A program made the position numbers and the translations under genes. Below are positions 34,085-41,169 of a DNA stretch of 64,000 nucleotides, in pieces; the first letter of the stretch is position 1, and every line of letters begins with the position of its first letter. The notes beneath the pieces were generated by a model. That model searched no databases and had not been told where the DNA came from. It saw nothing but the letters and a program-made list of their open reading frames with translations. Location of the stretch: the NCBI GenBank assembly GCA_963779735.1, contig CAVZZJ010000004.1:434001-498000 (forward strand), written 5' to 3'. The DNA comes from Bog-473 sp963779735. GTDB lineage: Bacteria > Actinomycetota > Acidimicrobiia > Acidimicrobiales > RAAP-2.

Positions 34085-34398
34085 GGTGCCTCCTCTCTTT
34101 GCGGGATTGAAGGACCTCGGAGACGTGACCGCCTGGTGAGATTCCCACATTTTGGGGGTCTACGCACCTGACTATGGAGGTTGCTCGATCTCACTCACCT
34201 TGAACACCAGCCCGGAGAGCGGGACGCCCTATTACGATTGCCGAAGGCTGAGAGCTTCGTAGACCGACGCCGGAGAGCCGCCTTTGGGTCCACGTTCACA
34301 TGGGCCGTTGTGCTTCCTATGCTGGGGTGGTTCCAACAGGGAAGTCCATTACAGAACCGAAGAGGACCCCACCCCGAATCACAAAAAAGGACTCCATC
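34085..34398. other. Non-coding gap between YdhR-like and DoxX genes
   Basis: Divergent upstream regions of two genes. No palindrome or DosR-type site is recognised here, and the open frames are weak. I see nothing else I can support. Confidence 0.4.
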
Positions 34399-34977
34399 AT
34401 GCCTAATGCCCGTGACCTTGCACTTCTCTCTAGCCGACTTGTCCTCGGTGGCTACCTGGCTGCCCACGGGGCCCAGAAGCTGTTCGGATCCTTCGACGGC
34501 TACGGCATTGAGGCCACGTCGGCAGGGTTCGACCATCTCGGACTCAAGCCGGGTGGCTTTTTCGCCCGTGTCGCCGGATGGTCCGAACTTGGAGGTGGAG
34601 CGCTGGTGGTCCTTGGGGCGGGTGACCTGGTGGGTCCTGTGACCCTGGCGGCCGCCATGGCCGTAGCCAGCTCGACGCATCTCGACAACGGCGCCTTCTC
34701 TGCCAAGTCAGGCTTCGAGCTGCCGCTGACCAATCTGGCTACCGCCCTTGCCTTGTGGGTTGCGGGGCCGGGATCGATCTCATTCGACCGACTGACAGGG
34801 TTCAGGCTTGCGCCGTCGCTCCGCCGTGTCATCGCCGCAGGGGCAGTTGCCTCATCGGCCGCCAGCCTGGCCATGGTCCTGAAAGCCCGGCGGAGTACAG
34901 ACGATACGGCCGAGACGGAGGCGCCAGATCAACCCGCTGAGCGACCCGATGGACAGAGCGCCGACAGCGAGGCGTAG
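34399..34977 (+). CDS. DoxX family membrane protein
   Basis: A 192-aa protein from ATG 34399, after AAAAAAGG. It opens ALLSSRLVLGGYLAAHGAQKLFGSFDGYG, then has ARVAGWSELGGGALVVLGAG, the signature of the DoxX/DoxD family of four-helix membrane proteins. About four membrane segments are followed by a hydrophilic, acidic C-terminal tail (TAETEAPDQPAERPDGQSADSEA). DoxX-like proteins in actinobacteria are linked to redox stress through membrane oxidoreductase complexes. It fits the stress-gene character of this island. Confidence 0.8.
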   Translation: MPNARDLALLSSRLVLGGYLAAHGAQKLFGSFDGYGIEATSAGFDHLGLKPGGFFARVAGWSELGGGALVVLGAGDLVGPVTLAAAMAVASSTHLDNGAFSAKSGFELPLTNLATALALWVAGPGSISFDRLTGFRLAPSLRRVIAAGAVASSAASLAMVLKARRSTDDTAETEAPDQPAERPDGQSADSEA

Positions 34978-35007
34978 GACCACTGTCGCTCAGTAGGCTT
35001 CCCCATC

Positions 35008-35163
35008 GTGCCGAAGCGTTCCACCATCAGCGACTGGGGCACGTGGATCACCCGTATTACCGCCGATAGGGATGGTTGCCTCTGGGACGACGGATCAGAA
35101 TGGGGCAATGACTCAAGAGCACGGGCTGGATTAGCTACACGGGCAGCAACAACTCACATATGA
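35008..35163 (+). CDS. Small ORF (51 aa), hypothetical, coupled to the next ORF
   Basis: GTG 35008 opens a 51-codon frame: MPKRSTISDWGTWITRITADR, then DGCLWDDGSEWGND. Its stop TGA (35161-35163) overlaps the ATG of the following 68-aa ORF (ATGA). The overlap and Trp-rich composition argue weakly for a real gene. No homologue is recognised. Confidence 0.35.
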   Translation: MPKRSTISDWGTWITRITADRDGCLWDDGSEWGNDSRARAGLATRAATTHI

Positions 35164-35366
35164 CCGAGGAACAGCGCCAGATGGTGGGAGAGCGGATCCG
35201 CCTACGGGGTCAGCTACTGGGCGTCGTCCAAGTGAGGGTCTTCGAGAATGAGTGCGAACCCTTCGTTACGTTCCCTCAGGATGCGGTTCTCGGCGTTGAT
35301 ACGGATCAATCGGTAATTGCGGAGATGGTCGCCAGCGCCCGCACTGAGCTGGTGGACTGGCGGTAG
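35160..35366 (+). CDS. Small ORF (68 aa), hypothetical
   Basis: The product is 68 aa (MTEEQRQMVGERIRLRGQLL, then GVVQVRVFENECEPFVTFPQ). It has no signal or membrane segment and looks like a small alpha-beta protein. It starts inside the stop of the upstream 51-codon ORF, suggesting coupled translation. No family is recognised; coding status is uncertain. Confidence 0.4.
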   Translation: MTEEQRQMVGERIRLRGQLLGVVQVRVFENECEPFVTFPQDAVLGVDTDQSVIAEMVASARTELVDWR

Positions 35367-35791
35367 CCAGGCACTCCCCGCCGGCGTATGGGACACTCCA
35401 CGCTGATCCTGGGATAATCAAGGCGATGCTTCAGAAGGTTGCCTGGCGGCTTTATTGCGACCCGATTTGGAGATCCCCCCTTTCAGGGTGTTGTCGGACC
35501 CTTTGGCAAGCCAGGGGTCGGCGCCAGGATCGAGCTGTGACCCCCTCACCTTCGGCTAACGCACCAGGTTCAGCGGGTTGACGATGTCGTCCCCGACTGC
35601 CGTAGGTAACCAACCGACACGACCCTGAGCCGAAAACGGTGGTATTTGACCCGTTTTGGACCTCGGCCGAACCGTCCCACCGGCCCAGCGGACAGCGGGC
35701 GTTGCTTGCAACTGAAGCATTGGGAACGTCGGCCTCTATTGAATGTGTCGGCAGTTCCGCTGAAGTCCGATAGGTGTCGATGCGAGTGCCG
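35367..35791. other. Non-coding gap with mobile-element debris
   Basis: I see no supported gene. The stretch contains the second copy of the GCCGAAAACGGT/ATTTGACCC fragment (about 35630-35652). It looks like scar tissue of an inserted element. Open frames on the minus strand are shadows with unnatural composition. Confidence 0.4.
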
Positions 35792-36103
35792 TCACCCATG
35801 GCTCCTCCGGGCTCGCTTGGCGTTGGTGTCGACCAGTACCGCCAGCACCTGGCCAATCGTTGCTTCTCGGCCGATGGCTTCTCGCAAGGGCAGGTGGGCT
35901 TGGACCTGGTACCGATTGCGACGCCCGTCCTTGTCCTTGACCACGTAGCCGGCTTCGGCCAGGTCGTTGACAATGCCAAAGGCACTGCGCTCAGTGATGC
36001 CCAGCGTGGTGGCGATGTCACGCAGACGCACCCCGGGGTCGTGGGCGATGCAGATCAGGGCCCGGCCATGTTTGGTGAGAAAGCTCCAGTCTCCCATCCC
36101 CAT
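35792..36103 (-). CDS. Winged-helix (MarR-like) transcriptional regulator
   Basis: The product is 103 aa from ATG 36103. HGRALICIAHDPGVRLRDIATTLGITERSAFGIVNDLAEAGYVVKDKDGRRNRYQVQAH is a helix-turn-helix followed by a two-strand wing, as in MarR/ArsR-like single-domain regulators. Residues 75-103 form a short tail with no ligand domain. It is divergent from the Hsp20 gene across a 122-base gap in which TACTT and AAGTA form a short inverted repeat near 36116-36132. Control of itself or Hsp20 is possible. Confidence 0.7.
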   Translation of the reverse strand: MGMGDWSFLTKHGRALICIAHDPGVRLRDIATTLGITERSAFGIVNDLAEAGYVVKDKDGRRNRYQVQAHLPLREAIGREATIGQVLAVLVDTNAKRARRSHG

Positions 36104-36225
36104 GAGTTTAGACTACTTTTTCCAGAAGTAATTTGCTAGTAATCAAAATCAGGAGTACACTTGCATATATCGAGCCTGACTGTCGCCGACAGCGAGTTGC
36201 TCGAGTGCAGTGAAAGGATTCAGCC

Positions 36226-36663
36226 ATGTTGATGCGATTCGAGCCATTCCGAGAGTTCGACCGGGTGTCCGAGGAACTGTTCAGGCAACGCAGTGCCCGC
36301 CAGATCCCGGTGGATGCGTACCGTCGGCTCACCGATCTCAAGATTCACCTCGATCTACCTGGTGTCGACCCGGGTTCCATCGACCTTACGATCGAGAAGG
36401 ACGTCCTGACCGTAGTTGCGACCCGCAACTGGACACCAGGCGAAGACGATGTGGTCGAGCTTCGGGAGCGAGCCCAGGGCGAGTTCAAGCGCCAGCTAAT
36501 GCTCGGGGAAAGTTTGGATCGTGAACATATCGCTGCCACGTACGAGGACGGCGTACTCACGATCACCATCCCCGTGTCCGAGCAGGCCAAGCCCCGCAAG
36601 GTCGAGGTCACCCACGCCGCCAGCGTGGCGCAGCCCATCGAGGCCGCCTCCGCCGCTGCTTGA
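36226..36663 (+). CDS. Hsp20/alpha-crystallin small heat-shock protein
   Basis: A 145-aa protein. MLMRFEPFREFDRVSEELF is the usual N-terminal helix of bacterial Hsp20. The alpha-crystallin domain (about 40-130) shows DLKIHLDLPGVDPGSIDLTIEKDVLTVVA and the GVLTITIPVSEQAKPRKVEV end. It acts as an ATP-independent holdase in the cytoplasm. In mycobacteria related proteins (Acr/HspX, Acr2) belong to dormancy and heat regulons; here it lies in an island with WhiB, PNPOx and a DevS-like kinase. It is followed by a strong hairpin terminator at 36682-36715. No DosR-type box is seen directly upstream. Confidence 0.9.
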   Translation: MLMRFEPFREFDRVSEELFRQRSARQIPVDAYRRLTDLKIHLDLPGVDPGSIDLTIEKDVLTVVATRNWTPGEDDVVELRERAQGEFKRQLMLGESLDREHIAATYEDGVLTITIPVSEQAKPRKVEVTHAASVAQPIEAASAAA

Positions 36664-36681
36664 GAGGAGCAAAGCCTGTAG

Positions 36682-36715
36682 TAACAGAGGGGCTCTGAAA
36701 GGAGCCCCTCTGTTA
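36682..36715 (+). terminator. Strong 14-bp stem hairpin after hsp20
   Basis: TAACAGAGGGGCTC (36682-36695) pairs perfectly with GAGCCCCTCTGTTA (36702-36715) around a 6-base loop, 18 bases after the hsp20 stop. The T tract is weak (TGTC), as is common in high-GC actinobacteria. Confidence 0.8.
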
Positions 36716-36857
36716 TGTCTCGGGCCTGGGTCCGAAAACCCGCTTCGCCGATGAACAGGGATCTTGTACTTCCGATCAACATCCCCTTCCCACCCCTGGC
36801 GCTATAGGACAAGGGATCCTCGTGGCGACGGCGGGTTATCCGAAGGGCTAAAATGAA

Positions 36858-37103
36858 ATGCTTTGGAAACGGTTTCTTACCACGCTGTACGGAATGGTCC
36901 TGATCGTTCTGGTGCCTGTAGTGGTAGTTATGTGGGCACACGTTCCGATTATCTGGGACGTTTTTTATGGAGCGTTGCTGCTGCTGGTCGTAACACTGTC
37001 TATCCCGAGACGTGGCCGTAAACGTTCGGCGAAAGGTCAAGATGACTTTCATGCCCGGACGCAGGCACACTCGAAAGAGGTGCGTAGGGGGTCGGGGGCC
37101 TGA
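36858..37103 (+). CDS. Small membrane protein (81 aa)
   Basis: The protein starts MLWKRFLTTLYGMVLIVLVP and has two hydrophobic segments (LYGMVLIVLVPVVVVMW and VFYGALLLLVVTLSIP) followed by a basic hydrophilic tail (RRGRKRSAKGQDD). ATG 36858 follows AAGGGC. It may form an operon with the next ORF, which starts 5 bases after its stop. No family is recognised. Local GC content is lower than in neighbouring regions. Confidence 0.5.
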   Translation: MLWKRFLTTLYGMVLIVLVPVVVVMWAHVPIIWDVFYGALLLLVVTLSIPRRGRKRSAKGQDDFHARTQAHSKEVRRGSGA

Positions 37104-37108
37104 AGAGC

Positions 37109-37366
37109 TTGGCAATTACCGAACAGTTCCTTTTCGCAACACCCAAATCGAGGAAGCACTTGAGAACCAGAAACAACGAATACAGCGAATCACAGGTAGA
37201 AGACACCGTTCTTGACGAACAGGACGGCGCACACTACATAGCCGCCCCGCGAGCTTCCGTACTCAACAACGTCGGATTCACCGATCTTGCCGATGAAATG
37301 GCGTACTTGGTCGGAGCTATGACCGACTTTTTGGACCTGCCCGCAATCAGCAACAATACTTATTAG
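37109..37366 (+). CDS. Hypothetical protein (about 85 aa)
   Basis: The frame is open from TTG 37109 and includes EDTVLDEQDGAHYIAAPRAS and VGFTDLADEMAYLVGAMTDFLDLP, a plausible soluble helical protein. The stop is immediately followed by a hairpin (37365-37394), which supports a transcribed gene ending here. The start is uncertain; a later TTG is possible. No homology is recognised. Confidence 0.4.
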   Translation: MAITEQFLFATPKSRKHLRTRNNEYSESQVEDTVLDEQDGAHYIAAPRASVLNNVGFTDLADEMAYLVGAMTDFLDLPAISNNTY

Positions 37367-37394
37367 CCCGAACCGCTGCCCGTTCGGTTGGGCT
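37365..37394 (+). terminator. Hairpin after the 85-aa ORF
   Basis: AGCCCGAACCG (37365-37375) pairs with CGGTTGGGCT (37385-37394) with one bulged base and a 9-base loop. It overlaps the stop of the preceding ORF. The direct repeat GATTAACCGC follows at 37399 and 37431 and may be a binding site. Confidence 0.5.
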
Positions 37395-37461
37395 ATCCGA
37401 TTAACCGCTGATTTTGACCAAAGAGTTGTTGATTAACCGCACAATTGGATGGTCGGCTTCG

Positions 37462-37653
37462 TCAGTCTGTAGTCACAGCGATGACTCGATCCTTCGGAAT
37501 AGCAGCCACGATATTGTGTGCGTAGGGAGCTCCCTCAGTGTGAAACTGAATCCAATCAGGGCTGGTGACCACAGAGTCAGCCTCAATGGAGATCGGATCC
37601 ACACCGGACTCTCCGTTGGCGTCATATCCAATCAACACTTTGTATGTAGTCAT
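37462..37653 (-). CDS. Small hypothetical protein (63 aa)
   Basis: The ORF starts at ATG 37653 (MTTYKVLIGYDANGESGVDP), which follows GAAGGAGTCTCG. The middle reads ISIEADSVVTSPDWIQFHT and the end IPKDRVIAVTTD. It is a compact alpha-beta or all-beta chain with no membrane segment; an in-frame extension to 37752 lacks a ribosome site. It lies downstream of whiB on the same strand, 117 bases away. Function unknown. Confidence 0.5.
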   Translation of the reverse strand: MTTYKVLIGYDANGESGVDPISIEADSVVTSPDWIQFHTEGAPYAHNIVAAIPKDRVIAVTTD

Positions 37654-37770
37654 TGAGCTACGAGACTCCTTCTTGACTGGTGGATAAGCACCGGTTCCGT
37701 GCCCGAGAAGTACCGAAGCACTACACCGACCCGGCGGACGGCAACAGGTCATTTTGAAATGATCGAATTC

Positions 37771-38016
37771 TCAGCCGACGGTGACGGCTTTCCCACTACG
37801 GCGGCGGCGCAAGATGCGCCCTCTCTCTCGCTCCGAGCAGCCGCCCCACACGCCGTGATCGATGTGGTTCTTTAATGCGTATTCTAGGCAGTCCTCTAAC
37901 ACTGGGCACTCGACACAGATCTTCTGTGCCGCCGACAGGCCACTTCCATCACGTGGGAAAAACATTTCCCATTCAAGTTCCCTGCACTTCCCCTGGGACA
38001 TCCAGTCGGTATTCAT
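37771..38016 (-). CDS. WhiB family iron-sulfur transcription factor
   Basis: The protein has 81 aa from ATG 38016. The four cysteines that hold the redox-sensitive [4Fe-4S] cluster are C11, C34, C37 and C43 (C-x22-C-x2-C-x5-C). GVWGGCSERERGRILRRRR is the WhiB-specific turn followed by the basic DNA-binding tail. WhiB proteins are confined to actinobacteria and respond to NO, O2 or redox change, often by binding sigma factor. A DosR-type box lies 57 bases upstream at 38073-38087, suggesting hypoxia-type control. Confidence 0.9.
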   Translation of the reverse strand: MNTDWMSQGKCRELEWEMFFPRDGSGLSAAQKICVECPVLEDCLEYALKNHIDHGVWGGCSERERGRILRRRRSGKAVTVG

Positions 38017-38072
38017 TGTGCAGCTCCATTCCACATCTGCCACAATTTTGACAAGGCCCGACGGATGTCGGC

Positions 38073-38087
38073 AGGGCCTAAGGTCCC
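38073..38087 (-). promoter_or_regulatory. DosR/DevR-type box upstream of whiB
   Basis: On the minus strand the site reads GGGACCTTAGGCCCT, matching the other two proposed boxes (38207, 40751) at 13 and 13 of 15 positions. It has the GGGAC-N4-GGCCCT form of known DosR boxes. It is 57 bases upstream of the whiB start, a normal activator distance. Confidence 0.65.
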
Positions 38088-38170
38088 CTCGTAGACTCCA
38101 GATCCAGCCCTGCGCTCTTGGTAGTGGCACAGACCGCCGTGACGTTCCGAAACGAGAAGAGGAGACATCC

Positions 38171-38245
38171 GTGCGTCGGCGTCCGCCGATTGAGAAGGAG
38201 AAAGTAGGGACTTTCGGCCCTGCTCAATCTCAATCTCTCGGATGA
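38171..38245 (+). CDS. Possible 24-codon small ORF overlapping a DosR-type box
   Basis: GTG 38171 follows AGAGGAGACATCC and opens MRRRPPIEKEKVGTFGPAQS before a stop at 38243-38245. The DosR-type box at 38207-38221 lies inside it, so if that box is a promoter element this ORF would belong to a different transcript or not be translated. Coding status is doubtful. Confidence 0.2.
   Translation: MRRRPPIEKEKVGTFGPAQSQSLG
38207..38221 (+). promoter_or_regulatory. DosR/DevR-type box at the head of a possible sRNA unit
   Basis: GGGACTTTCGGCCCT fits GGGAC-N4-GGCCCT. The nearest downstream annotated gene on this strand (PNPOx, 38673) is over 450 bases away and is separated from the box by a strong hairpin at 38482-38516. 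The box therefore seems to drive a short transcript in between. Confidence 0.65.
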
Positions 38246-38290
38246 ATATGACGGGTGAAGGATCCGCCAGGATCCAAAAGGAGGTGCTTT

Positions 38291-38320
38291 ATGCGACGTA
38301 GCAGAGGCAACTCATCCTGA
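38291..38320 (+). CDS. Nine-codon ORF (MRRSRGNSS) with strong ribosome site
   Basis: AAAAGGAGG (38276-38283 region) lies 7 bases before ATG 38291, the best Shine-Dalgarno in the gap. The ORF reads MRRSRGNSS and stops at 38318-38320. It could be a leader peptide or mark a dual-function small RNA. Confidence 0.3.
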   Translation: MRRSRGNSS

Positions 38321-38481
38321 GAGTGGATGGCTGAGGATTGACCGGGAGTGATTCCGGTAGGCCCCATGAGTAAAGAGAGCGAGCAGCTCGGAGTTTGAGC
38401 GTTGCTATCGCACGGAACAAGGACGTTTCGGTGGGTTGCCATTTCCTCAGACTTATCCACTCTGGGAGTACAAGTAAATGT

Positions 38482-38516
38482 AAAGCACCGACCCCATCAC
38501 CTGAGGTCGGTGCTTT
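38482..38516 (+). terminator. Strong hairpin, 12-bp stem
   Basis: AAAGCACCGACC (38482-38493) pairs perfectly with GGTCGGTGCTTT (38505-38516) around an 11-base loop. It can terminate a rightward transcript from the box at 38207 and would isolate the PNPOx gene from it. Confidence 0.75.
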
Positions 38517-38672
38517 CGTGTTAGGGCGACCCTCGGTTTTGCATGGTAGATCAGCAGCGGTTGAGGTTGTGCTGAAGTGTCCCATCGGTTCGGCGAACTG
38601 AGACAGCCCGTCGTCGGCTCGAAACCATACTGACACCAGGGGCCACTCCCTGGAAGCAGATACACTTTGCCC

Positions 38673-39101
38673 ATGACAAGGCGAGCCCTCGAAGAACTCT
38701 CTTCAGATGAATGTTTCACCCTGCTCGGGCAAGAAACCGTAGGACGGCTCGTCTACGTGGACGACCTGGGACCGGCAGCGATTCCAGTCAACTATGCCCT
38801 CGCTGGTCATGGCATCGTCTTCCGTTCCGAGGCTGGATCCAAAATACGTGCATTACCGGACCACGATGTTGCCTTCGAGGTCGACCACATCGATGAAGTC
38901 AGCCGTTCGGGATGGAGCGTCCTTGTTCGTGGTACCAGTGAAGAGGTTGAATTCGAGCACCTTCACGAACTGTTGGGCCGGATCGATGGCTACGTGCCGC
39001 TGCCTTGGAAAAAGGGTATCCACAAGATCTGGGTGGTGATTACACCGAAGACGGTTACCGGTCGGCGCTTGGCGGACTTCGCCGACGAGGACTTCTTTTG
39101 A
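38673..39101 (+). CDS. Pyridoxamine 5'-phosphate oxidase-like flavoprotein
   Basis: The protein has 142 aa from ATG 38673 (MTRRALEELSSDECFTLLGQ). ETVGRLVYVDDLGPAAIPVNYAL and GIVFRSEAGSKIRAL are the split-barrel FMN-binding strands of the COG3467 branch. SGWSVLVRGTSEEV is the next strand pair. Proteins of this branch (for example Rv0080 and Rv3129) are part of the mycobacterial DosR regulon. Its last 47 bases overlap an opposite-strand ORF. It may be co-regulated with the kinase gene at 39494. Confidence 0.8.
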   Translation: MTRRALEELSSDECFTLLGQETVGRLVYVDDLGPAAIPVNYALAGHGIVFRSEAGSKIRALPDHDVAFEVDHIDEVSRSGWSVLVRGTSEEVEFEHLHELLGRIDGYVPLPWKKGIHKIWVVITPKTVTGRRLADFADEDFF

Positions 39102-39369
39102 GCCCTTCACCGTCGCCGCTGGGTGCTTCAAGGAATGAATGAAGGACATCGCCCGACGAGATCACGTAGCTCATGGCCTCAAGACTCGGCCCGTCCACGA
39201 CGTAGGGCGCACCGGATTCCCCATCTACCACCTGCAGGGTGATCGATCGGCCCGTTCGCCGGGCATCGGCCAGCATGCTCAACACGTCCGTCGGGTTCGT
39301 CCCCCTCGCCAGCTCGATGGTGCGCTTCGCCCCGTCGCCGAAGTGAAGTGTGAACGAGGTGGGGTACAT
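39055..39369 (-). CDS. Hypothetical protein (104 aa)
   Basis: The ORF starts at ATG 39369 with MYPTSFTLHFGDGAKRTIEL and continues ARGTNPTDVLSMLADARRTG and SLEAMSYVISSGDVLHSFLE. The composition is natural and beta-rich, unlike shadow frames. The last 47 bases overlap the 3' end of the PNPOx gene in antisense, so either the two genes are convergent with overlapping tails or this C-terminus is over-read. Function unknown. Confidence 0.5.
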   Translation of the reverse strand: MYPTSFTLHFGDGAKRTIELARGTNPTDVLSMLADARRTGRSITLQVVDGESGAPYVVDGPSLEAMSYVISSGDVLHSFLEAPSGDGEGLKRSPRRRSPPSADR

Positions 39370-39493
39370 GCCGCTATTGGAGCACCCCCAAGTGAACTCA
39401 CCGTGAACGAGGGCCGTTACCGTTGCGCACCATCCGGGGTTGCGCTATCGTCCGATTAGACCTTAGGAGAATAGGGTTTTCTCAGGTCGGGAC

Positions 39494-40663
39494 GTGGTTT
39501 TGTCCGACGATTTCCATGGTCTTAAGGTGGCCTTCATGCCCTACCACTCGATTGACGACCCCTCCAGGTTGCGGCGAATACTCGATGCCGTACTACTCAT
39601 CGAGAAGGACCTTGAACTGCCCGCACTCCTGCGCCATGTGATTGAGGAAGCGTGTTCGATGACCGGCGCTCGTTACGGTGCGCTCGGTGTCCTCAACGAT
39701 CAGCGTTCTGCACTGGCCGAGTTCATTACCGTCGGGCTTGAAGCCGACGAGGAAGCACTGATCGGACCACGCCCGACCGGACAAGGGGTACTGGGCTTGC
39801 TCGTCGCCGATCCTCAGCCTCTGCGACTGGCGAGTATCGGGGACCATCCTGAGAGCTTCGGTTTCCCGCCCAATCACCCTCCGATGACGTCGTTCCTTGG
39901 TGTGCCCGTCAAGGTAAAAGACGAGGTCTACGGGAACCTCTACCTCACCGACAAGGTCGGATGGTCAGAGTTCACCCAAGACGACGTGGCCCTAGTCGAA
40001 GCCTTGGCCCTAGCGGCTGGTGTCGCCATTGAGAACGCTCGACTGCACCAGCAGGTCAAGGTAGCCGCCGTCTACGACGATCGAGATCGGCTGGCTCGTG
40101 ATCTGCACGACCACGTGATCCAACGCCTTTTCGGCGTAGGTTTGAATCTCCAAGGGCTGGCCGTGCGGGCGTCAACTGATATCTCCGACGCACTACAAAG
40201 GCAAGTGAGTGACGTCGACGAAATCATCGGAGAGATTCGCAGCACCATCTACTCCCTCGGCATGGGTGGGTCGACTCGGGGTGTTCGTGACGATGTCGTC
40301 GTTCTGGTCAAAGAACTGCGGAACATGGTGGGCTTCGAGCTGCACGTCTCATTCGACGGGGCAGTCGACACCGCCGTTTCGGCGCAGGTGGCTGAACATC
40401 TGATGGCGGTCATCCGTGAAGCCGTGACGAACATCGAACGACACGCCAATGCCACCGAAGCGACCATCGTGCTGAGCGCCAACGACGGCTACTGCCAACT
40501 ACGGGTCACCGACGATGGCCGAGGGATCGAGAGCAAAGACGAGGGAGGCTTGGGACTGAACAATCTTCGACGTCGGGCGGAGAAGTTGAACGGCAACTTC
40601 GAGGTGGCGAGCCTTACAGGCGGAGGAACCCGTCTGATATGGCGGGTCCCGTATTCGGAGTAG
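39494..40663 (+). CDS. DevS/DosT-like sensor histidine kinase with one GAF domain
   Basis: The protein has 389 aa from GTG 39494; ATG 39536 (MPYHSIDDPSRL) is an alternative. Residues about 25-190 form a GAF domain with FPPNHPPMTSFLGVPV, whose H128 may correspond to the heme-ligand His of DosS/DosT. The HisKA_3 dimer domain has the phosphoacceptor H205 in RDLHDHVIQRLFGVG, then EAVTNIERHA (N box), VTDDGRGI and GLGLNNLRRRA (G boxes). DosS and DosT have two GAF domains; this has one. It would phosphorylate a NarL-type regulator (DevR), which is not present here. Confidence 0.85.
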   Translation: MVLSDDFHGLKVAFMPYHSIDDPSRLRRILDAVLLIEKDLELPALLRHVIEEACSMTGARYGALGVLNDQRSALAEFITVGLEADEEALIGPRPTGQGVLGLLVADPQPLRLASIGDHPESFGFPPNHPPMTSFLGVPVKVKDEVYGNLYLTDKVGWSEFTQDDVALVEALALAAGVAIENARLHQQVKVAAVYDDRDRLARDLHDHVIQRLFGVGLNLQGLAVRASTDISDALQRQVSDVDEIIGEIRSTIYSLGMGGSTRGVRDDVVVLVKELRNMVGFELHVSFDGAVDTAVSAQVAEHLMAVIREAVTNIERHANATEATIVLSANDGYCQLRVTDDGRGIESKDEGGLGLNNLRRRAEKLNGNFEVASLTGGGTRLIWRVPYSE

Positions 40664-40750
40664 CGGTCACCCGGGAGCCGATGAAAAGGCCCCCTAAGAG
40701 ATGTCCTCCGTGATGTGGATGGTCGTTCGACCGAATGGGAATCCTTCCTT

Positions 40751-40765
40751 GGGACCTATGGCCCT
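40751..40765 (+). promoter_or_regulatory. DosR/DevR-type box
   Basis: GGGACCTATGGCCCT agrees with the 38207 site at 12 of 15 positions and with the 38073 site at 13 of 15. It lies 48 bases before the ATG of the 80-aa ORF at 40813 and downstream of the kinase gene. Confidence 0.65.
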
Positions 40766-40812
40766 AGGTGGTCCCTATCCAACTCCGTAAGCTTCCAAAA
40801 AACGGAGGAGTC

Positions 40813-41055
40813 ATGATCCCAGATCAAACGAGGAGTGTCCTTCTGGGACTTTCCGAGGTGCTGCCAGAAGCGGGACTCAATGTCCTCACGGGTGTCGACA
40901 TGCGCGCGGGGTGGGGAGACACGATCTTCGTCACGGTGCGCTCCGGAATCCCACGCCATGAGAACAGGGAGGAGGTCGGGTCCAGATACAAAATGGCGGT
41001 AGCTGTCGCTCTCGGAGCCGCTCGCCACCAGATTCAGGTCAAATGGGATGACTGA
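40813..41055 (+). CDS. Small hypothetical protein (80 aa) behind a DosR-type box
   Basis: ATG 40813 follows AACGGAGGAGTC, an excellent ribosome site; an upstream in-frame GTG at 40768 would sit too close to the box. The protein begins MIPDQTRSVLLGLSEVLPEA and later reads GWGDTIFVTVRSGIP and GSRYKMAVAVALGAARH. It looks like a small soluble alpha-beta protein. No family is recognised. It is probably a member of the putative DosR-type regulon. Confidence 0.65.
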   Translation: MIPDQTRSVLLGLSEVLPEAGLNVLTGVDMRAGWGDTIFVTVRSGIPRHENREEVGSRYKMAVAVALGAARHQIQVKWDD

Positions 41056-41169
41056 TCTGAGTGATCAAACGACCAGAAACCAGTCCTACAGGTCAGACGC
41101 CACGAACCGGCAGCGGGATACCCAGTCAGGCGGGTGGAGTGACTGGCGGTACCGCCAGCATCCATTGCT

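Larger units (their letters stand above)
38235..38516 (+). ncRNA. Candidate DosR-controlled small RNA or leader transcript
   Basis: A stretch of about 280 bases without a normal gene is bounded by a DosR-type box (38207-38221) and a strong hairpin terminator (38482-38516). The only coding signal is a nine-codon ORF with a near-perfect ribosome site. The layout recalls mycobacterial DrrS, a DosR-regulated sRNA, but no sequence match is claimed. The start near 38235-38250 is inferred from box position. Confidence 0.4.

Noticed and set aside
36721..36735. GGGCCTGGGTCC as a DosR-type box after hsp20
   Set aside because: Spacing between the half sites is one base short and it lies downstream of a terminator.
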